Assembly: GCA_033063855.1 (NCBI GenBank)
Contig: CP093830.1
Coordinates: forward strand, 20,956,854 to 21,020,853
Direction of reading: 5' to 3'
Length of the DNA stretch: 64,000 nucleotides
DNA from: Smittia aterrima
Taxonomy: Eukaryota; Arthropoda; Insecta; Diptera; Chironomidae
Part shown: in pieces, positions 1-11,158 of the stretch
Layout of the letters: every line of letters starts with the position of its first letter
Position numbering within the stretch: the first letter of the stretch is position 1
The notes under the pieces: generated by a model
What the model saw: the letters and a program-made list of their open reading frames with translations, nothing else
What the model was told of the DNA's origin: nothing
Databases searched by the model: none
Made by a program: the position numbers and the translations under genes

Positions 1-3000
1 AACGAGACGAGAAAGGCTGATGATGATATCCCTGATTACATTCTCCACATGTGCTCGCTTTGATTCTCGCACGAGTTCATGCAGAGGCTTTCTTTATTGT
101 GAAACTTTTTCTTTTCGAGGTAAACAAGAGATAATTTCGCGTCCTTAAACTTTTCTTGCCCTCATTTAAAATGTTTTCTGACGACAAATGCTTTGAATCT
201 CAAATTCAAAGTAAACTTTTGAGTTGATTTTGCGTTGTTCGCATGTTAAATGGTTTCTTGAATTCACAAGACGTTTTCCTTGAACTTCATCTTCTTAAGT
301 TCTCAAGCAATTCACTGAAATTAGTTTCATCGGAAAAGAAAAGTTGCAGAAAGCTCTCTCGAAGTAAAAAGTTAATGAAAAGAGTTTCATAATTTTCCTT
401 TCTTTGTTGATGTTTCCTCCCGAGAACGAAAAGTAATTTCTCAAATTGATTTCACTTGATTCAACTTTCAATTTGGCTAATTAATTTCATTTGTCTGGCG
501 AGAGAGTTTTTCACTTAATTTCTCCGCTCCGTAAGTTTTCATTTAAGACTTTTCCATCAGCGATTTCTTCATTGTGTAAAGTTGAGAAAACTTCTTTTTG
601 CTCCCTCTTCATAACGGTTTCCCTCCATTTCATGTTTTCATAAGATTTTCCAATTGTAACGAAAGAAGAAGAAAAAAACTTCAGCAGAACGTGACAAATA
701 AACTTTACTGCCAAATTACTGAGCGTTTTACATTTTTTTCTACTTTTCTTCTCCTTTTTTGAAATGGAAAAGTCAAAAAGTTCCGTGACGCGACTTTAAG
801 GACTTTAAATGCATTAAAATATTATCTTGACACATCGACATGAATACTAAACCAACCTTAACCTAATTCCATGGGTCACAATGTTTCCTCTCGTGCACAT
901 AAATTCGCTTTCTCTCCACAGGAATCCGCCCATTTGTCACCTTCGCCCACCCTTAATAGCTTGTAATCTTTCCGATGCTTACCCAGAACTTGATAACGAC
1001 AACACATATTTCTGGAATGCACAGCAGCTGAGAGTTTCCCCCTCAAAACAAAAACACTCATAAGATGAAATTTGCATTCAAAAGCAACGACCATCAACGC
1101 TTTCTTTTTTCTCCATCGGCAGTCAGAAGGAAAATACGAGCGATGAGGTAGAGGAAAAGCAATTTTCATTCAGCGAGAGAAACTGCTCATATTTTTCATC
1201 ATTCCTTCCTTTACCCCGGTTTTAAAGAGCAAGCGAGGGTGTTGATAATGTCTTGTCGCATACGAGGGCGAAGAAGAAGAGATTTTTCCTCTGCACAGAG
1301 ACTTTTTCCTTATGAATTTATAACCAACGACGATGGCAGGAAGAGAATGTGCCAAAAGAAATGATTGTATCATATTGTTGTTGACTGTAATCACTTCAGG
1401 AATTATGTTGTGTAAACTCTCTTCATTCTTCATTCACTTTAACCCTACCACCGAAGGAAGGAAACCGTTTGGTGGGATTTCTCGTGTGATCATAATTATT
1501 CCACGAAATCTCGTTTTTTCTCTCACTCGACTAGAACAAAAGCGCGAATTGTTTTTTGGTTCACTTGGTTCAATGTTCGTTAATTAACTTTTCGAGTTTA
1601 CATGACGCCATTCGTTGAAGTGGAGAGGGAAAGCGCAGTTGTTTGATTGAGAGCCGTCGAATGGAAAAAAAATTGAATGACAATCGAAACAGAAATAAAT
1701 CAAAAGCTTCAAGCTTTCCACTGCGCCAAAAGTATTTTCCAATTCACGATGAATCAATCTTAAACTTTCAAATCCTTTCGAGAGAGATATTTTCCATAAA
1801 TAACACTTTTTCAATCGAAATCTAAGAATCAGCGTGATCTGTAGTTTTGTTTTACTTTTAACGATCGAATATTTGTTTTCAAGAAACTTTAACAATCAAA
1901 TCTCGAAAAGGATTACGAAGGTCGCTTTCTTCGTTTGGAAGAAAACAAGAAAAGTCCAAACTAATTGTCAATAACGTATCAAAAACATTTCCATTCAAAT
2001 CGAGACGAGGAAAATCTTGTTTCACTCGAATCGCTCGAGGATATTTCGAAAGGAAACCCTTTGCGATTAAACAAAAGGCAAAAGGAAAAACTTTTTTCTG
2101 TCTCATGTAAGAAGAGAAATTTATGAAATCGCTTTCGTTGTTTCTTTTCTTGTTTCGTGTTATGAGTTTGCTACAATCTTTTCCTCGATTTCTGTGTATC
2201 AACACTCAAGTGAGAAAGGAGATAGACGGAAGGGAATATTGAAAGGAAAAGCAAATGAAATGTGTTACAAAATGATATTTAATTACAGAGGAATCCGAAT
2301 GCTTTGTTGTTGACTTCTGATACTCGGAAGCAAATGGAAATAAATTATCAGAAAAGACTTTGCCTTTCTCGCATTGACTGAAAGTTACGTGATGTTCTTG
2401 AGGAATCAAATGACCTACTTTCGTGACTGCTCCGTCATGTTAGCTCTTTCAAAAGTTTCAAAGTTACTTTTCCTCTCGCTAACCCCATCGCAAAGCAGCT
2501 TCAATCCCATAAGCCTCGAGATATTCCACACAACAAGCGATAAATTACGAGAAACTTCGTCGATAATTCAATTAACATCACATTTATCCTTTACTGAACT
2601 TTCGAAATCTTCCCAATAAGAAGGAAGTGAAACTTTAGCTTCAACACATTTCAGACAACTCCGTAAGTTAATTACATTTGAAAGGGGGATTTTGTGATGA
2701 TTGAGAAGTATTAGAACATTGAAGAAATCAACAATGAGAATTGAATTAGATTAAGTGGAGTTAATTCAATTTTTGAGATCTCTCCTGAACTAGCAGGGCG
2801 AGCTTTGTTTGTTATGTAAATTAATTCATTATTTTTTCGATTCTGCTGCTGCATCAACCTTCTTTCTTTTTCGCTCCCCGCAGTCTCGAGAACAACGTAA
2901 TTAATACTTTGAGAGCTCTCGTCCGCCCATCTCTGACAATGCTCCTCAATTTTCTTAATTAATTTGAAACGAAAGTGTCCTAATGAAGTGCTGTCGAGAT

Positions 3001-4082
3001 CCGCATTTTGCAAATCCGTCGAAAGCTTCATCTTCTTGACGTCTTGATGTGTTTTTAACATTTTCAAATCAATTTTTATGATGGGAGGGAACTCTCTCAT
3101 GTCCACATAGCTTGCACAACGAGAATAATTTAAAGTTTTTTGTTCGTTTGCTCGTTTGTTGACGACAGCGTCATATTTCAGTGGTAACTTTTTGCATGAC
3201 CATTTGACATTGCAATGTCGGTGACAAATGTTGAGAGTTTTGCGGAGTGAATTGAAAGAGAAGAATCAGATTTCAAAGACGAGAAATATTCAATGCGCAA
3301 AATGATGGAATTTCCGAAAGTTTTCGATAAGCAATCGCGAGATAAAAATTTAATTCTGATAAGAAATAGTTGAGATAACAGATTTCATAAAGAAAGTAAG
3401 AAATTTCAACTAATTATTTTACATTTAATGAGTCAAACATTCTCCTTCTTCATCTTCACGATGAAATCAAAAATTCCAATGAAAAGCTTTTCTTCTTCAA
3501 ACAAACGACGGTGGTTTCGTTTCCTTTCATTAATTATTCAAAGAGAATTTCGACTCAACCCAATTTGCTCAATTATTAAGTATCTTCTTCTCCTATTTAG
3601 CTTTCTTCGTTAAACAGTGAATTCATTTTACGAATAAAGAAATAAATGTAAATAAAGTGATTTTAAACTTCTGAGAATTTATTTAACGGCTGAAAAAAAT
3701 TCAAATGAGCTTTGGCAACACTAAAATATTTTAAAGCGCTTCGTCTACACTAACTTGTTTGAACTTTCCACAAAGTTCCCAATCGTTCCACAAAGTTCCA
3801 TATTGGAAAGTTAAAACAAGTTAGACGGAAGCGCTTTTTGTTAAAACTCCCATCTGGCGGCCAAGAAACGCATTACACTAATTCCTCTTTGGAAATCAAA
3901 TCGTTTGGACAAGCCTAAAGGTTTTCTCGATTTTATCAAGTTCATCTCAGTTGAAAGCAATTGAAAAAAGTGAATTATCGACAAGAGTCAAACAATATTT
4001 GAGACAAAAGTGAACGACAATAGAAAAAGCGCGGAAAAGTCGAGTTTTAAGTGAAAAAGAAGTTTCGCTACCCGCGAAGAAG
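1..4082. other. Long AT-rich region without a recognisable gene
   Basis: I see no domain, no credible exon chain and no RNA gene here. The longest open frame is 131 codons on the minus strand (2711-3106), with no recognisable motif. Purine- and pyrimidine-rich runs are common. It could be intergenic DNA or an intron of a gene extending left of the window. The one structured element is the hairpin at 3733-3837, listed separately. Confidence 0.5.
3733..3837. repeat. Imperfect long inverted repeat (hairpin)
   Basis: The left arm 3733-3770 starts AAAGCGCTTCGTCTACACTA and ends GAACTTTCCA. The right arm 3804-3837, read on the opposite strand, starts AAAGCGCTTCCGTCTAACTT and ends AACTTTCCA. The arms differ by a few substitutions and small indels around a 33-base loop, which itself contains a doubled TTCCACAAAGTTCC motif. 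It lies about 250 bases upstream of the eIF4H start. It may be a small MITE-like element or a structured RNA; there is no coding content. Confidence 0.7.
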
Positions 4083-5526
4083 ATGGCAAATCGGTGAGTT
4101 TTCCACTGTTATCCCGTTGAAATCCTGATCATAACAGGATAACACAATGATCATCATCTGTCGCTCTATTGGTTTCCAACATTAAATCATAAAGCGGTTT
4201 GATTTTCAGCTTATTTTCGGGAAATTTTAGTTTTTTTTCATTCGAAGCATCAGTTCCATGCTTCAATTTTTTTTCTTCTTCGTTTTCCTTTCCCTTCTGT
4301 ATTCATCGGCTTCATATAATAATATCCAACGCGGTATTTTCGTCGTCGCACCAAATCTTATCGTTTCTCTCTTCATTTTGTAGGTTCGACAATCATCAAC
4401 GCAAGAAGCCGTTGCCCACAGAGCCACCATTCCTGGCATTCGTCGGGAATCTTCCGCAAGGAGTAGTTCAAGGCGATGTCATTCAAATCTTCAGTAAATT
4501 GACGGTGAAGAATGTTCGTCTCGTAAAGGACAAGGAAACGGATCAATTCAAAGGATTCTGCTATGTTGAATTCGAAACGATTCAAGAGCTCGAGGAGGCA
4601 GTCAGTCTCGACGGGCGTATCGTCTTGGACAATAATCCCCAACCGCTGAGAATCGACATTGCGGAGCAAAAGAAGAATGATCGGTAAGTGAATGATGAGA
4701 AATTAAATAATCTCAGCTCTTATCAATTAAATGATATTTTAGCGGTGGCTTCAACAATCGTCGCGGAGGTCCGATGGGCGGAGGCCAGAATATGCGGGGG
4801 CGAAACAATTTCAATGGTAAATCAATAATTTTCTGTTAATTAATTGCAGTTCCATTGAAAATTTAGAATTTTCAGATCGCGGTGGACCAAGTAATCGCGG
4901 GAGCTACGGAAATAACGATAACAATTTTCGACGAAACGACTACGACGGTCAAAATATGCGAGGCGGTCGCAGCAACTTCAACGGTGCGTTTAATTTACCA
5001 ATTAGACTACTCAATGATTTACAACTTGATGATTATTTATCTTAGATCGTGGCGGAGGAAACCGTGGCCGATACGGCAACTTCAATGATGAGGGACGTGA
5101 AGAAGGCGGCTATTCTGGTGGTCGTGGTAACTACGGACATCAGGGCAATCGCGATGGTGGTAGCTACGGAAATCGCGAAGAAAGATTTCAATACGGAGGA
5201 AATCGAGGCGGTAATAGAAGCGGCGGCGGTGGCGGCGGCGCTGGCTATGAAACTGAACGAAGAACTAGCGAAAGCATGTCTTCGTTGTCTTTGGAAGGTA
5301 AATTATTAAACTTATCTTTCTCAATCGATGCTCTAACATTTAATTTCTTGTAGAACGTGATGCTGGAAGACCAAAGTTGAACTTGGCTCCACGTACAGTT
5401 GCTGTTCCGGTTAATGCATTGGCCGATACCAAGCAAGCTGCTGCTATCTTTGGAGAAGCGAAGCCGCGTGAGGAAAAAGTTAAAGAAGATGACGGCGAGA
5501 AGGTCGAAGCTACCGAATCTTCTTAA
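4083..5526 (+). CDS. eIF4H: Eukaryotic translation initiation factor 4H (RRM protein)
   Basis: Six exons: 4083-4093, 4384-4683, 4743-4816, 4876-4983, 5046-5297, 5354-5526, summing to 305 codons plus stop. The product should stimulate the eIF4A helicase during cap-dependent initiation in the cytoplasm (family knowledge). One RRM follows a short basic N-terminus: RNP2 is LAFVGNL at residues 21-27 and RNP1 is KGFCYVEF at 60-67. A Gly/Arg/Asn-rich RGG-type region covers about residues 105-240. The C-terminal block has RPKLNLAPRTV and AAIFGEAKPREE, a signature shared by eIF4H and eIF4B. The length and single RRM fit eIF4H; eIF4B is much longer. The first exon holds only eleven coding bases, and an internal ATG cannot replace it because the RRM frame continues from it. 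The glycine-rich region is cut by three short introns. Confidence 0.92.
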
Positions 5527-6937
5527 ATCGCTTGATTTTCTATAGCGTTTTGCGTGACCCGAAACAAACTAATTTGTCCAATTAATTTCACACTTAGCGA
5601 TCCGTCGTGGCAATTAACAATTTTCGTTCTTGTCACGTGTAAATTGCTGGAGATCGCTGACACATATAAGATCCGGCGGTCTCCAGCGAATCTTTTCAAA
5701 CACAAATTTGAGTAGCTCTTAAGAATATATAGCAGACTCCTTTTTAAACTACGTTTGATCTCAACTATGTTTATTTATCTTGAATCAAGTCAGAGTTGAG
5801 ACGAAGTGAAATCGTTTAAGATTTCACGATAGTTCATACTAATTTGACTGACATTTTGTTCGTCGACGCTCGACTCAACATAAACAAACATAGACGATAT
5901 CGAACCTCGGAGTCTCGAAGCCAGGCTTTTTGATTTATTTATCCGTCGCTTAAAATTTTTGCGTTCGCGTCTTCACCTCGTTCGAGGTGTTTCAAAACTA
6001 ACAAAACAAAAAAGAAGAAGATGTAAGAAATCGCTCTCCCTAACTTATCTTTTTCGCTCAATCATCAATGGAGTAACTAATGAAACGCAAGAAGTAAACA
6101 ATTTAACAATGTAAGGTCACATTTTAGAGGCGTATCAGTTTGATCTTTGGTTTTTTGTTGATGCGAAATGTGTCAAAGCGCGAGCTGAAAGTGGAAAATT
6201 TAAAGAAAAAACTTATTTTTGAAGCAACTTCATTGACTAACGTGTACATAAAAACGATAAGAAAGCAAAATCATTAAATGAACTTCATTTTCGATCGCAA
6301 GAGAAGATTCAGTAGACGATCACTAGATGGGCCTACACGATGACTTCTTTCATTATCGTGCACCATCGTCATAAATAAAACGCTCCCTCCCCCCGCTCGT
6401 CTTTCGATGTATCAACCTTTAAGTTTTCATTGTCCAACGCTCTCCGCAGCTCTTTTCTTCGCGTCTGTAGGGATGACTTTTTTGTTTCATTTTGTTGGAT
6501 ATTCAATTATTAAGTGTAACAATGAAGGAGAAATTGATGGAATTTTAATTTAAAATTTGTCTATTCGAAACAAGAAAAGTAACAGAAGAAATGGAAATAA
6601 ATATTTGTAGTGTACAAAAGCAAGAGATCCCAAAACATTATTAAGCAACACACACAAAATAAGAAGAAAAAAAAAATGAAAAACGTGGATTTAATTAATT
6701 TAATATTGAAGATAAAACTGATGAAAGAACTCTTAATCTTAATAAAGAAAAGATAAAATTCATAAGCGTTGATTGTTTATTGACTAGAAGACATTTATGC
6801 TTTAGCAATTTTTCAGATTTCTTTTCAGTTTATGTCAGTCTTGATGACGATCGAATGAAACAGCTCCTGAAATTGGGTTTAGTAAAATTCTTTTGCAAAC
6901 ATTTTTAGAATTCGAAATCTTTATTTATTTGATGATC
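5527..6937. other. Intergenic region after eIF4H, with likely 3'UTRs
   Basis: No gene is visible. The first part is probably the eIF4H 3'UTR. A small perfect hairpin (GTGAAATC / GATTTCAC, loop of 6) sits at 5806-5827. From about 6743 the sequence belongs to the 2 kb tandem duplication that also carries the BTB-ubiquitin genes, and probably holds the 3'UTR of the first copy. Confidence 0.6.
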
Positions 6938-8589
6938 TTACCAGTAAAACTTTTGACAAAGATTATGTTTAGGAAAATACATTCGAAGAGTAGAACCCTT
7001 TTGAATTTTGTAGTCACTGAGAGTGCGACCGTCATCCAATTGCTCTCCGGCGAAGATCAAACGTTGCTGGTTTGGGGGGATTCCTTTCTTGTCTAGGATC
7101 TTAGCTTTGACATTCTCGATGGTGTCTGATGATTCAACTTTGAGTGTCATCTTGCCAGTCGAGGTTTTGACAAAGATTTCATATTCACTCACTTCTTTAA
7201 AGATGCTGATCCATTCCGAAAAATCGAAATTCCCGAAGGTTTGATATTCACGAGGCTCTTCTTTAAGGTTTTCCCAAATTTGCTGTTGACGTCTTTGCTC
7301 TTCAATAAGTTTCTTAAGAGCTTCTGGTGCTAATGGTTCGCCCTTCATACGGAAATAGATTTTCAGCACATCACTAGAAAAAAGTAAAATAAGTGTTAAG
7401 TAATCAACGTCGTTATAAATAAATTCGTTAACATGATACAACTTACCGTTTCACAATCTGCCAAGAATCTTGTTGCATTTGTTTCAAACTGTCGTAAACG
7501 TAGGACCAGCAGTATAAGTCGAGTGCGTTTTTCTTCGACAGTTGGGAGTGAATTTCTTCCGCACAAACTTCTTTCAATCCTGGTAGTTCGTAATAATGAG
7601 CTGCTTCGAAAGTGTCCTGTGCAACTTCTGATAAGTTTTCGGGCAATTTCCCTTCGTAGATGAATTCCAAAATTGTCTCGAATATCTTTGGATCAATGCT
7701 GTCGACGATGCAAATGTTATCACGGGCTTCTTGCATGTTTGCTGTGAACAGACGGGCGAGTACAGGACTTCTTGCAGCGAGAATATTCTTGTGGACTTTG
7801 AACACTTTTCCTTTGACAATGAATTTAAAATCAGCAAATGCCGAATCTTCACGAATTCTACTCAAAGTTTCGATGAGGTTGCTGCGGCCTTTGCTTGGAT
7901 TCTGGAACTTGCTACTGATGCCTGGATCTGAACGTTTCTTAATGACAACTGTCATATCGAATGAAACGTTGTTGCGTACATCTTTAAGGTCGAATGTAAA
8001 AGAAGAGCAATATTCCATCTCGTAGTACTTGGATTCACGTTTGTCGATTCCTGTTCCTGTTAGTATAAATTGAACTTTGAAGTTTTCAAGATTTTGGCCT
8101 GATGATCGAGCGATGTGAACTTTCAGATCCATTGCGATTTGGCCTCTTCTTTCTTCATTCTTGCTAACTACCATCCACCTGTTTGAGATAAAGATTAGTT
8201 ACTTCGTTAGACAACAGAGAAGACTCTTACCACTCAGCGTCGATGGATTTGAGCTTGATCTTTTCCGAGACAACTTCTTTGGTTATGTCTCTAGAATTTT
8301 CGATTTCCAACAAAAACTTCGACTCTTCGATAATGTCTTCTTTTGCGCAGCTTATGACGATTCTTTGAAAAGCTTTTTCTGCATTCATTTTGCCTGATAT
8401 CCTGATTTTCTTTGATAAATTGAAATATTCTTTCTGTTCGATCACTACACGAGAACTGTCCAAATGACGAATATGAAAGATCTGAAAGAGAGAGACAGAG
8501 TGCGAGAGAGGAACAGAACTTTTTAAAAGGCTGACCATATCTTGATCAGGAAGAAATCTTGCCTGCGTTTTAAAAGAGCCTTCAAACAT
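6938..8589 (-). CDS. MATH-like/BTB adaptor with C-terminal ubiquitin-like domain, copy 1
   Basis: Four exons on the minus strand: 8589-8536, 8481-8231, 8178-7447, 7373-6938, giving 490 codons. Residues 19-200 form a beta-rich region resembling a divergent MATH domain. The BTB/POZ domain (about 215-313) carries the SPOP/TdPOZ hallmarks FKVHKNILAARSPV and FIYEGKLPENLSE, followed by an alpha-helical extension. The last exon encodes a linker and, at about 410-480, a ubiquitin fold with the key blocks SDTIENVKAKI, QQRLIFAG and RTLSDYKIQK. Ile44 and the Lys27, 29, 33 and 63 equivalents remain, Lys48 is Glu, and the end diverges to FPKHNLCQKFYW with no diglycine. Family knowledge predicts a CUL3 substrate adaptor; the role of the ubiquitin part is unknown. 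A block of about 21 residues absent from copy 2 sits just before the ubiquitin fold. The first intron uses GTCAGC, and I chose it because it gives the same frame in both copies. Confidence 0.82.
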
Positions 8590-9054
8590 TTTTAATTTAG
8601 GAAAACTCCGAATTTCTTTACTAAGATAATGGAACTTTATTTTATCATCTCGTTGTTTTCTTTCCTTCGAGCATGTAACTCACAAAAAACAGCAGCAAAA
8701 AAATCGGGAGAAGTAGTCTTCATTTGTTCTTAAAAAGCTAAACTTAGAAAACGAAAAAAAAATCAAGCAAATGAGGTCAAGTTGAGTCTTTTCGGAAAGA
8801 AATTAATTATAAATAAATGATAAAGAAAAGATAAAATTCATAAGCGTTGATTGTTTATTGACTAGAAGACATTTATGCTTTAGCAATTTTTCATATTTCT
8901 TTTCAGTTTATGTCAGTCTTGATGACGATCGAATGAAACAACTCCTGAAATTTAGGTTTGGTAAAATTCTTTTGCAAACATTTTTAGAATTCGAAATCTT
9001 TATTTATTTGATGATCTTACCAGTCAAAGTTTTGACAAAGATTGTATATAAATA
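8590..9054. other. Spacer between the two BTB-ubiquitin genes
   Basis: It holds the presumed promoter and 5'UTR of copy 1 (8590-8820) and the presumed 3'UTR of copy 2 (8821-9054). The two halves repeat, almost base for base, the sequences flanking the other copy. No other gene is seen. Confidence 0.7.
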
Positions 9055-10628
9055 TCATCCGCGAAGACGAAGATACAAATAAAGAGTCGTAGCCTTTTGA
9101 ATGTTGTAGTCACTGAGAGTGCGATGGTCTTCCAATTGGTTTCCGGCGAAGATCAAACGCTGTTCATCTACACGGACTCCTTCCTTGTCTTGGATCTTAG
9201 CTTTGACATTCTCGATCGTGTCTGATGATTCAACTTTGAGTGTGGTCGTCTCGCCATTCAATTTTGTGACAAAGATTTCATATTCACGAGGCTTTTCTTT
9301 AAGGTTTTCCAAAATTTGCTGATAACAATTTTGTTCTTTAATAAGTTTCTTAAGAGCTTCTGGGGCTAATGGTTCGCCCTTCATACGGAAATAAATTTTC
9401 AGCACATCACTAGAAAAAAGTAAAATAAGTGTTAAGTAATCAACAACAACATAAATAAATTATAAATTCGTTAACATGATACAACTTACCGTTTAACAAT
9501 CTGCCAAGAATCTTGTTGCAGTTCTTTCAAACTGTCGTAAACGTAGGACCAGCAGTATAAGTCGATTGCGTTTTCCTTTGACAATTGAGAGTGAATTTCT
9601 TCCGCACAAACTTCTTTCAATCCTGGTAGTTCGTAATAATGAGCTGCTTCGAAAGTGTCCTGTGCAACTTCTGATAAGCTTTCCGGCAATTTCCCTTCGT
9701 AGATGAATTCCAAAACTGCCTCGAATATCTCTGGATCAATGCTGTCGACGATGCAAACGTTATCACGCGCTTCTTGCATGTTTGCTGTGAACAGACGAGC
9801 GAGTACAGGACTTCTTGCAGCGAGAATATTCTTGTGGACTTTGAACACTTTTCCTTTGACAATGAATGTAAAGTCAGCAAATGCCGAATCTTCACGCATT
9901 CTACTCAAAGTTTCGATGAGGTCGCTGCGGCCTTTGCTTGGATTCTGAAACTTTGATCTGATGTCTGGATCTGAACGTTTCTTAATGACAGCTGTCATAC
10001 CAATTACTTTGTCACTGGATACTTGTTTAAACTTGAACGCATACTTTGTAGAGAAGTTTTTCAATTCGAACCATTCTGATTTAGCATCTGTGATTTGTTC
10101 GTTAGCTACAGTAAACTGAACTTTGAAGTTTTCAAGATCCTCGATTCGGCCTGTCGAGTGAGAAATGTGAACTGCGATTCCCATGACGTCTTCTTCTCCT
10201 TCTAGTTTTCTGCGAATTGTTATCCACCTGTTTGAGATAAAGATTAGTTACTTCGAAAGACAGCAGACAAGAACTCTTACCACAAAGCGTCGATGGAGTT
10301 AAACTTGATCTTTTCCGAAACAACATCTTTTGTAATCTTATTTGCATTTTTAATTGTCCATAGGAATTTTGACTCCTCGATAATCTCTTCTTCTGCACAG
10401 CTTACGACGGTCGTTTGCAAAGCTTTTTCTGCATTCATTTTACCTGATATCCTGTTTTTCTTTGATAAATTGAAATATTCTTTTTGTTCGATCACTGCAC
10501 GAGGACTGACTAAATGACGAATGTGAAAGATCTGCTGAAAGAGACAATAGACGAGCGAAAGAGAGAGGAACAGAACTTTTTAAAAGGCTGACCATATCTT
10601 GATCAGGAAGAAAATAGCCTTCAAACAT
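9055..10628 (-). CDS. MATH-like/BTB adaptor with C-terminal ubiquitin domain, copy 2
   Basis: Exons 10628-10593, 10531-10281, 10227-9490 and 9409-9055 give 459 codons. The order matches copy 1: divergent MATH-like region, BTB domain with FKVHKNILAARSPV, linker, ubiquitin. The final 75 residues (385-459) align to ubiquitin without a gap. By hand count about 56 of 75 agree with the canonical sequence, including Ile44, Lys27, Lys29, Lys33 and Lys63; Lys6, Lys11 and Lys48 are changed. The protein ends LRLRG and then TGA, exactly where ubiquitin would have Gly76, so it cannot be conjugated through the usual diglycine. An upstream in-frame ATG at 10685 would add 19 residues, but copy 1 has no equivalent, so I start at 10628. 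The BTB exon is nearly identical to copy 1, while residues between the exon 3 start and KKRSDP differ heavily. Confidence 0.83.
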
Positions 10629-11158
10629 TTTTAAAAAACTCAGAAATTCTTTACTAAGATAATGGAACTTTATTTTATCTCTCATTGTTTTTTCCTTCGA
10701 GCATGTAACTCACAAAAAACAGCAGCAAAAAAAATCGGGAGAAGTAGTCTTCATTTGTTCTTAAAAAGCTAAACTTAGGAAACGAAAAAAAAAATCAAGC
10801 AAATGAGGTCAAGTTGAGTCTTTTCGGAAAGAAATTAATTATAAATAAATGATACTGGACAAAAATGAAAACGTGTCGGACACGACGTTATAAAACAAAG
10901 AGAAAAGAAATGAAGGAGAATAAATGCAAGGAGCAAGCACTAACGAGTCTCTTATCTTACATTTTCTACTTGAAAAGCCTTTAATGTGTCTCTTCATTGT
11001 TGCAAGCGCAGGGTAAGAAGGGTTTAAAAATGGAAATCGTTGACGATAGGTCAGAGAAGATCCGATCAGTTCAAATATTAAGATCAAAAATATCAATTGT
11101 GGATGTTTGTGTGATGAATCATTCGTTGGGATTGGCCTCAACAAGTCTCGCGTGAGCT
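10629..11158. other. Spacer upstream of BTB-ubiquitin copy 2 and downstream of CARM1
   Basis: 10629-10855 is the end of duplication unit B and is presumably the copy 2 promoter. 10856-11158 is single-copy and probably holds the CARM1 3'UTR. No further gene was recognised. Confidence 0.6.

Larger units (their letters stand above)
6743..10855. repeat. Tandem duplication of about 2.05 kb (two units)
   Basis: Unit A runs about 6743-8820 and unit B about 8821-10855. Both begin with AAAGAAAAGATAAAATTCAT and both end with AATTATAAATAAATGA. Each contains one whole BTB-ubiquitin gene plus its 3' and 5' flanks. The flanks and the BTB exon are almost identical, whereas the middle of the N-terminal domain and the ubiquitin tail differ clearly. 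Boundaries were placed by eye. Confidence 0.88.

Noticed and set aside
2711..3106. 131-codon open frame on the minus strand in the empty left region
   Set aside because: No recognisable domain, no supporting exon chain, and composition like the surrounding AT-rich DNA; similar lengths arise by chance in 4 kb.
4199..4383. Open frame upstream of the eIF4H RRM exon as an N-terminal extension
   Set aside because: It is phenylalanine/serine-rich intron sequence ending in a good acceptor. The short first exon at 4083 gives the expected MANRF start.
6938..7373. Ubiquitin-like exon as a separate small gene starting at the Met in RMKGEPLAPEAL
   Set aside because: The spacer to the BTB exon is only a 73-base intron with canonical splice sites in both copies and no room for a promoter; joining keeps the frame in both.
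8536..8589. Reading the BTB genes' first two exons as one uninterrupted frame
   Set aside because: It works in copy 1 but not in copy 2. A short GT-AG intron after GATATG makes both copies agree.
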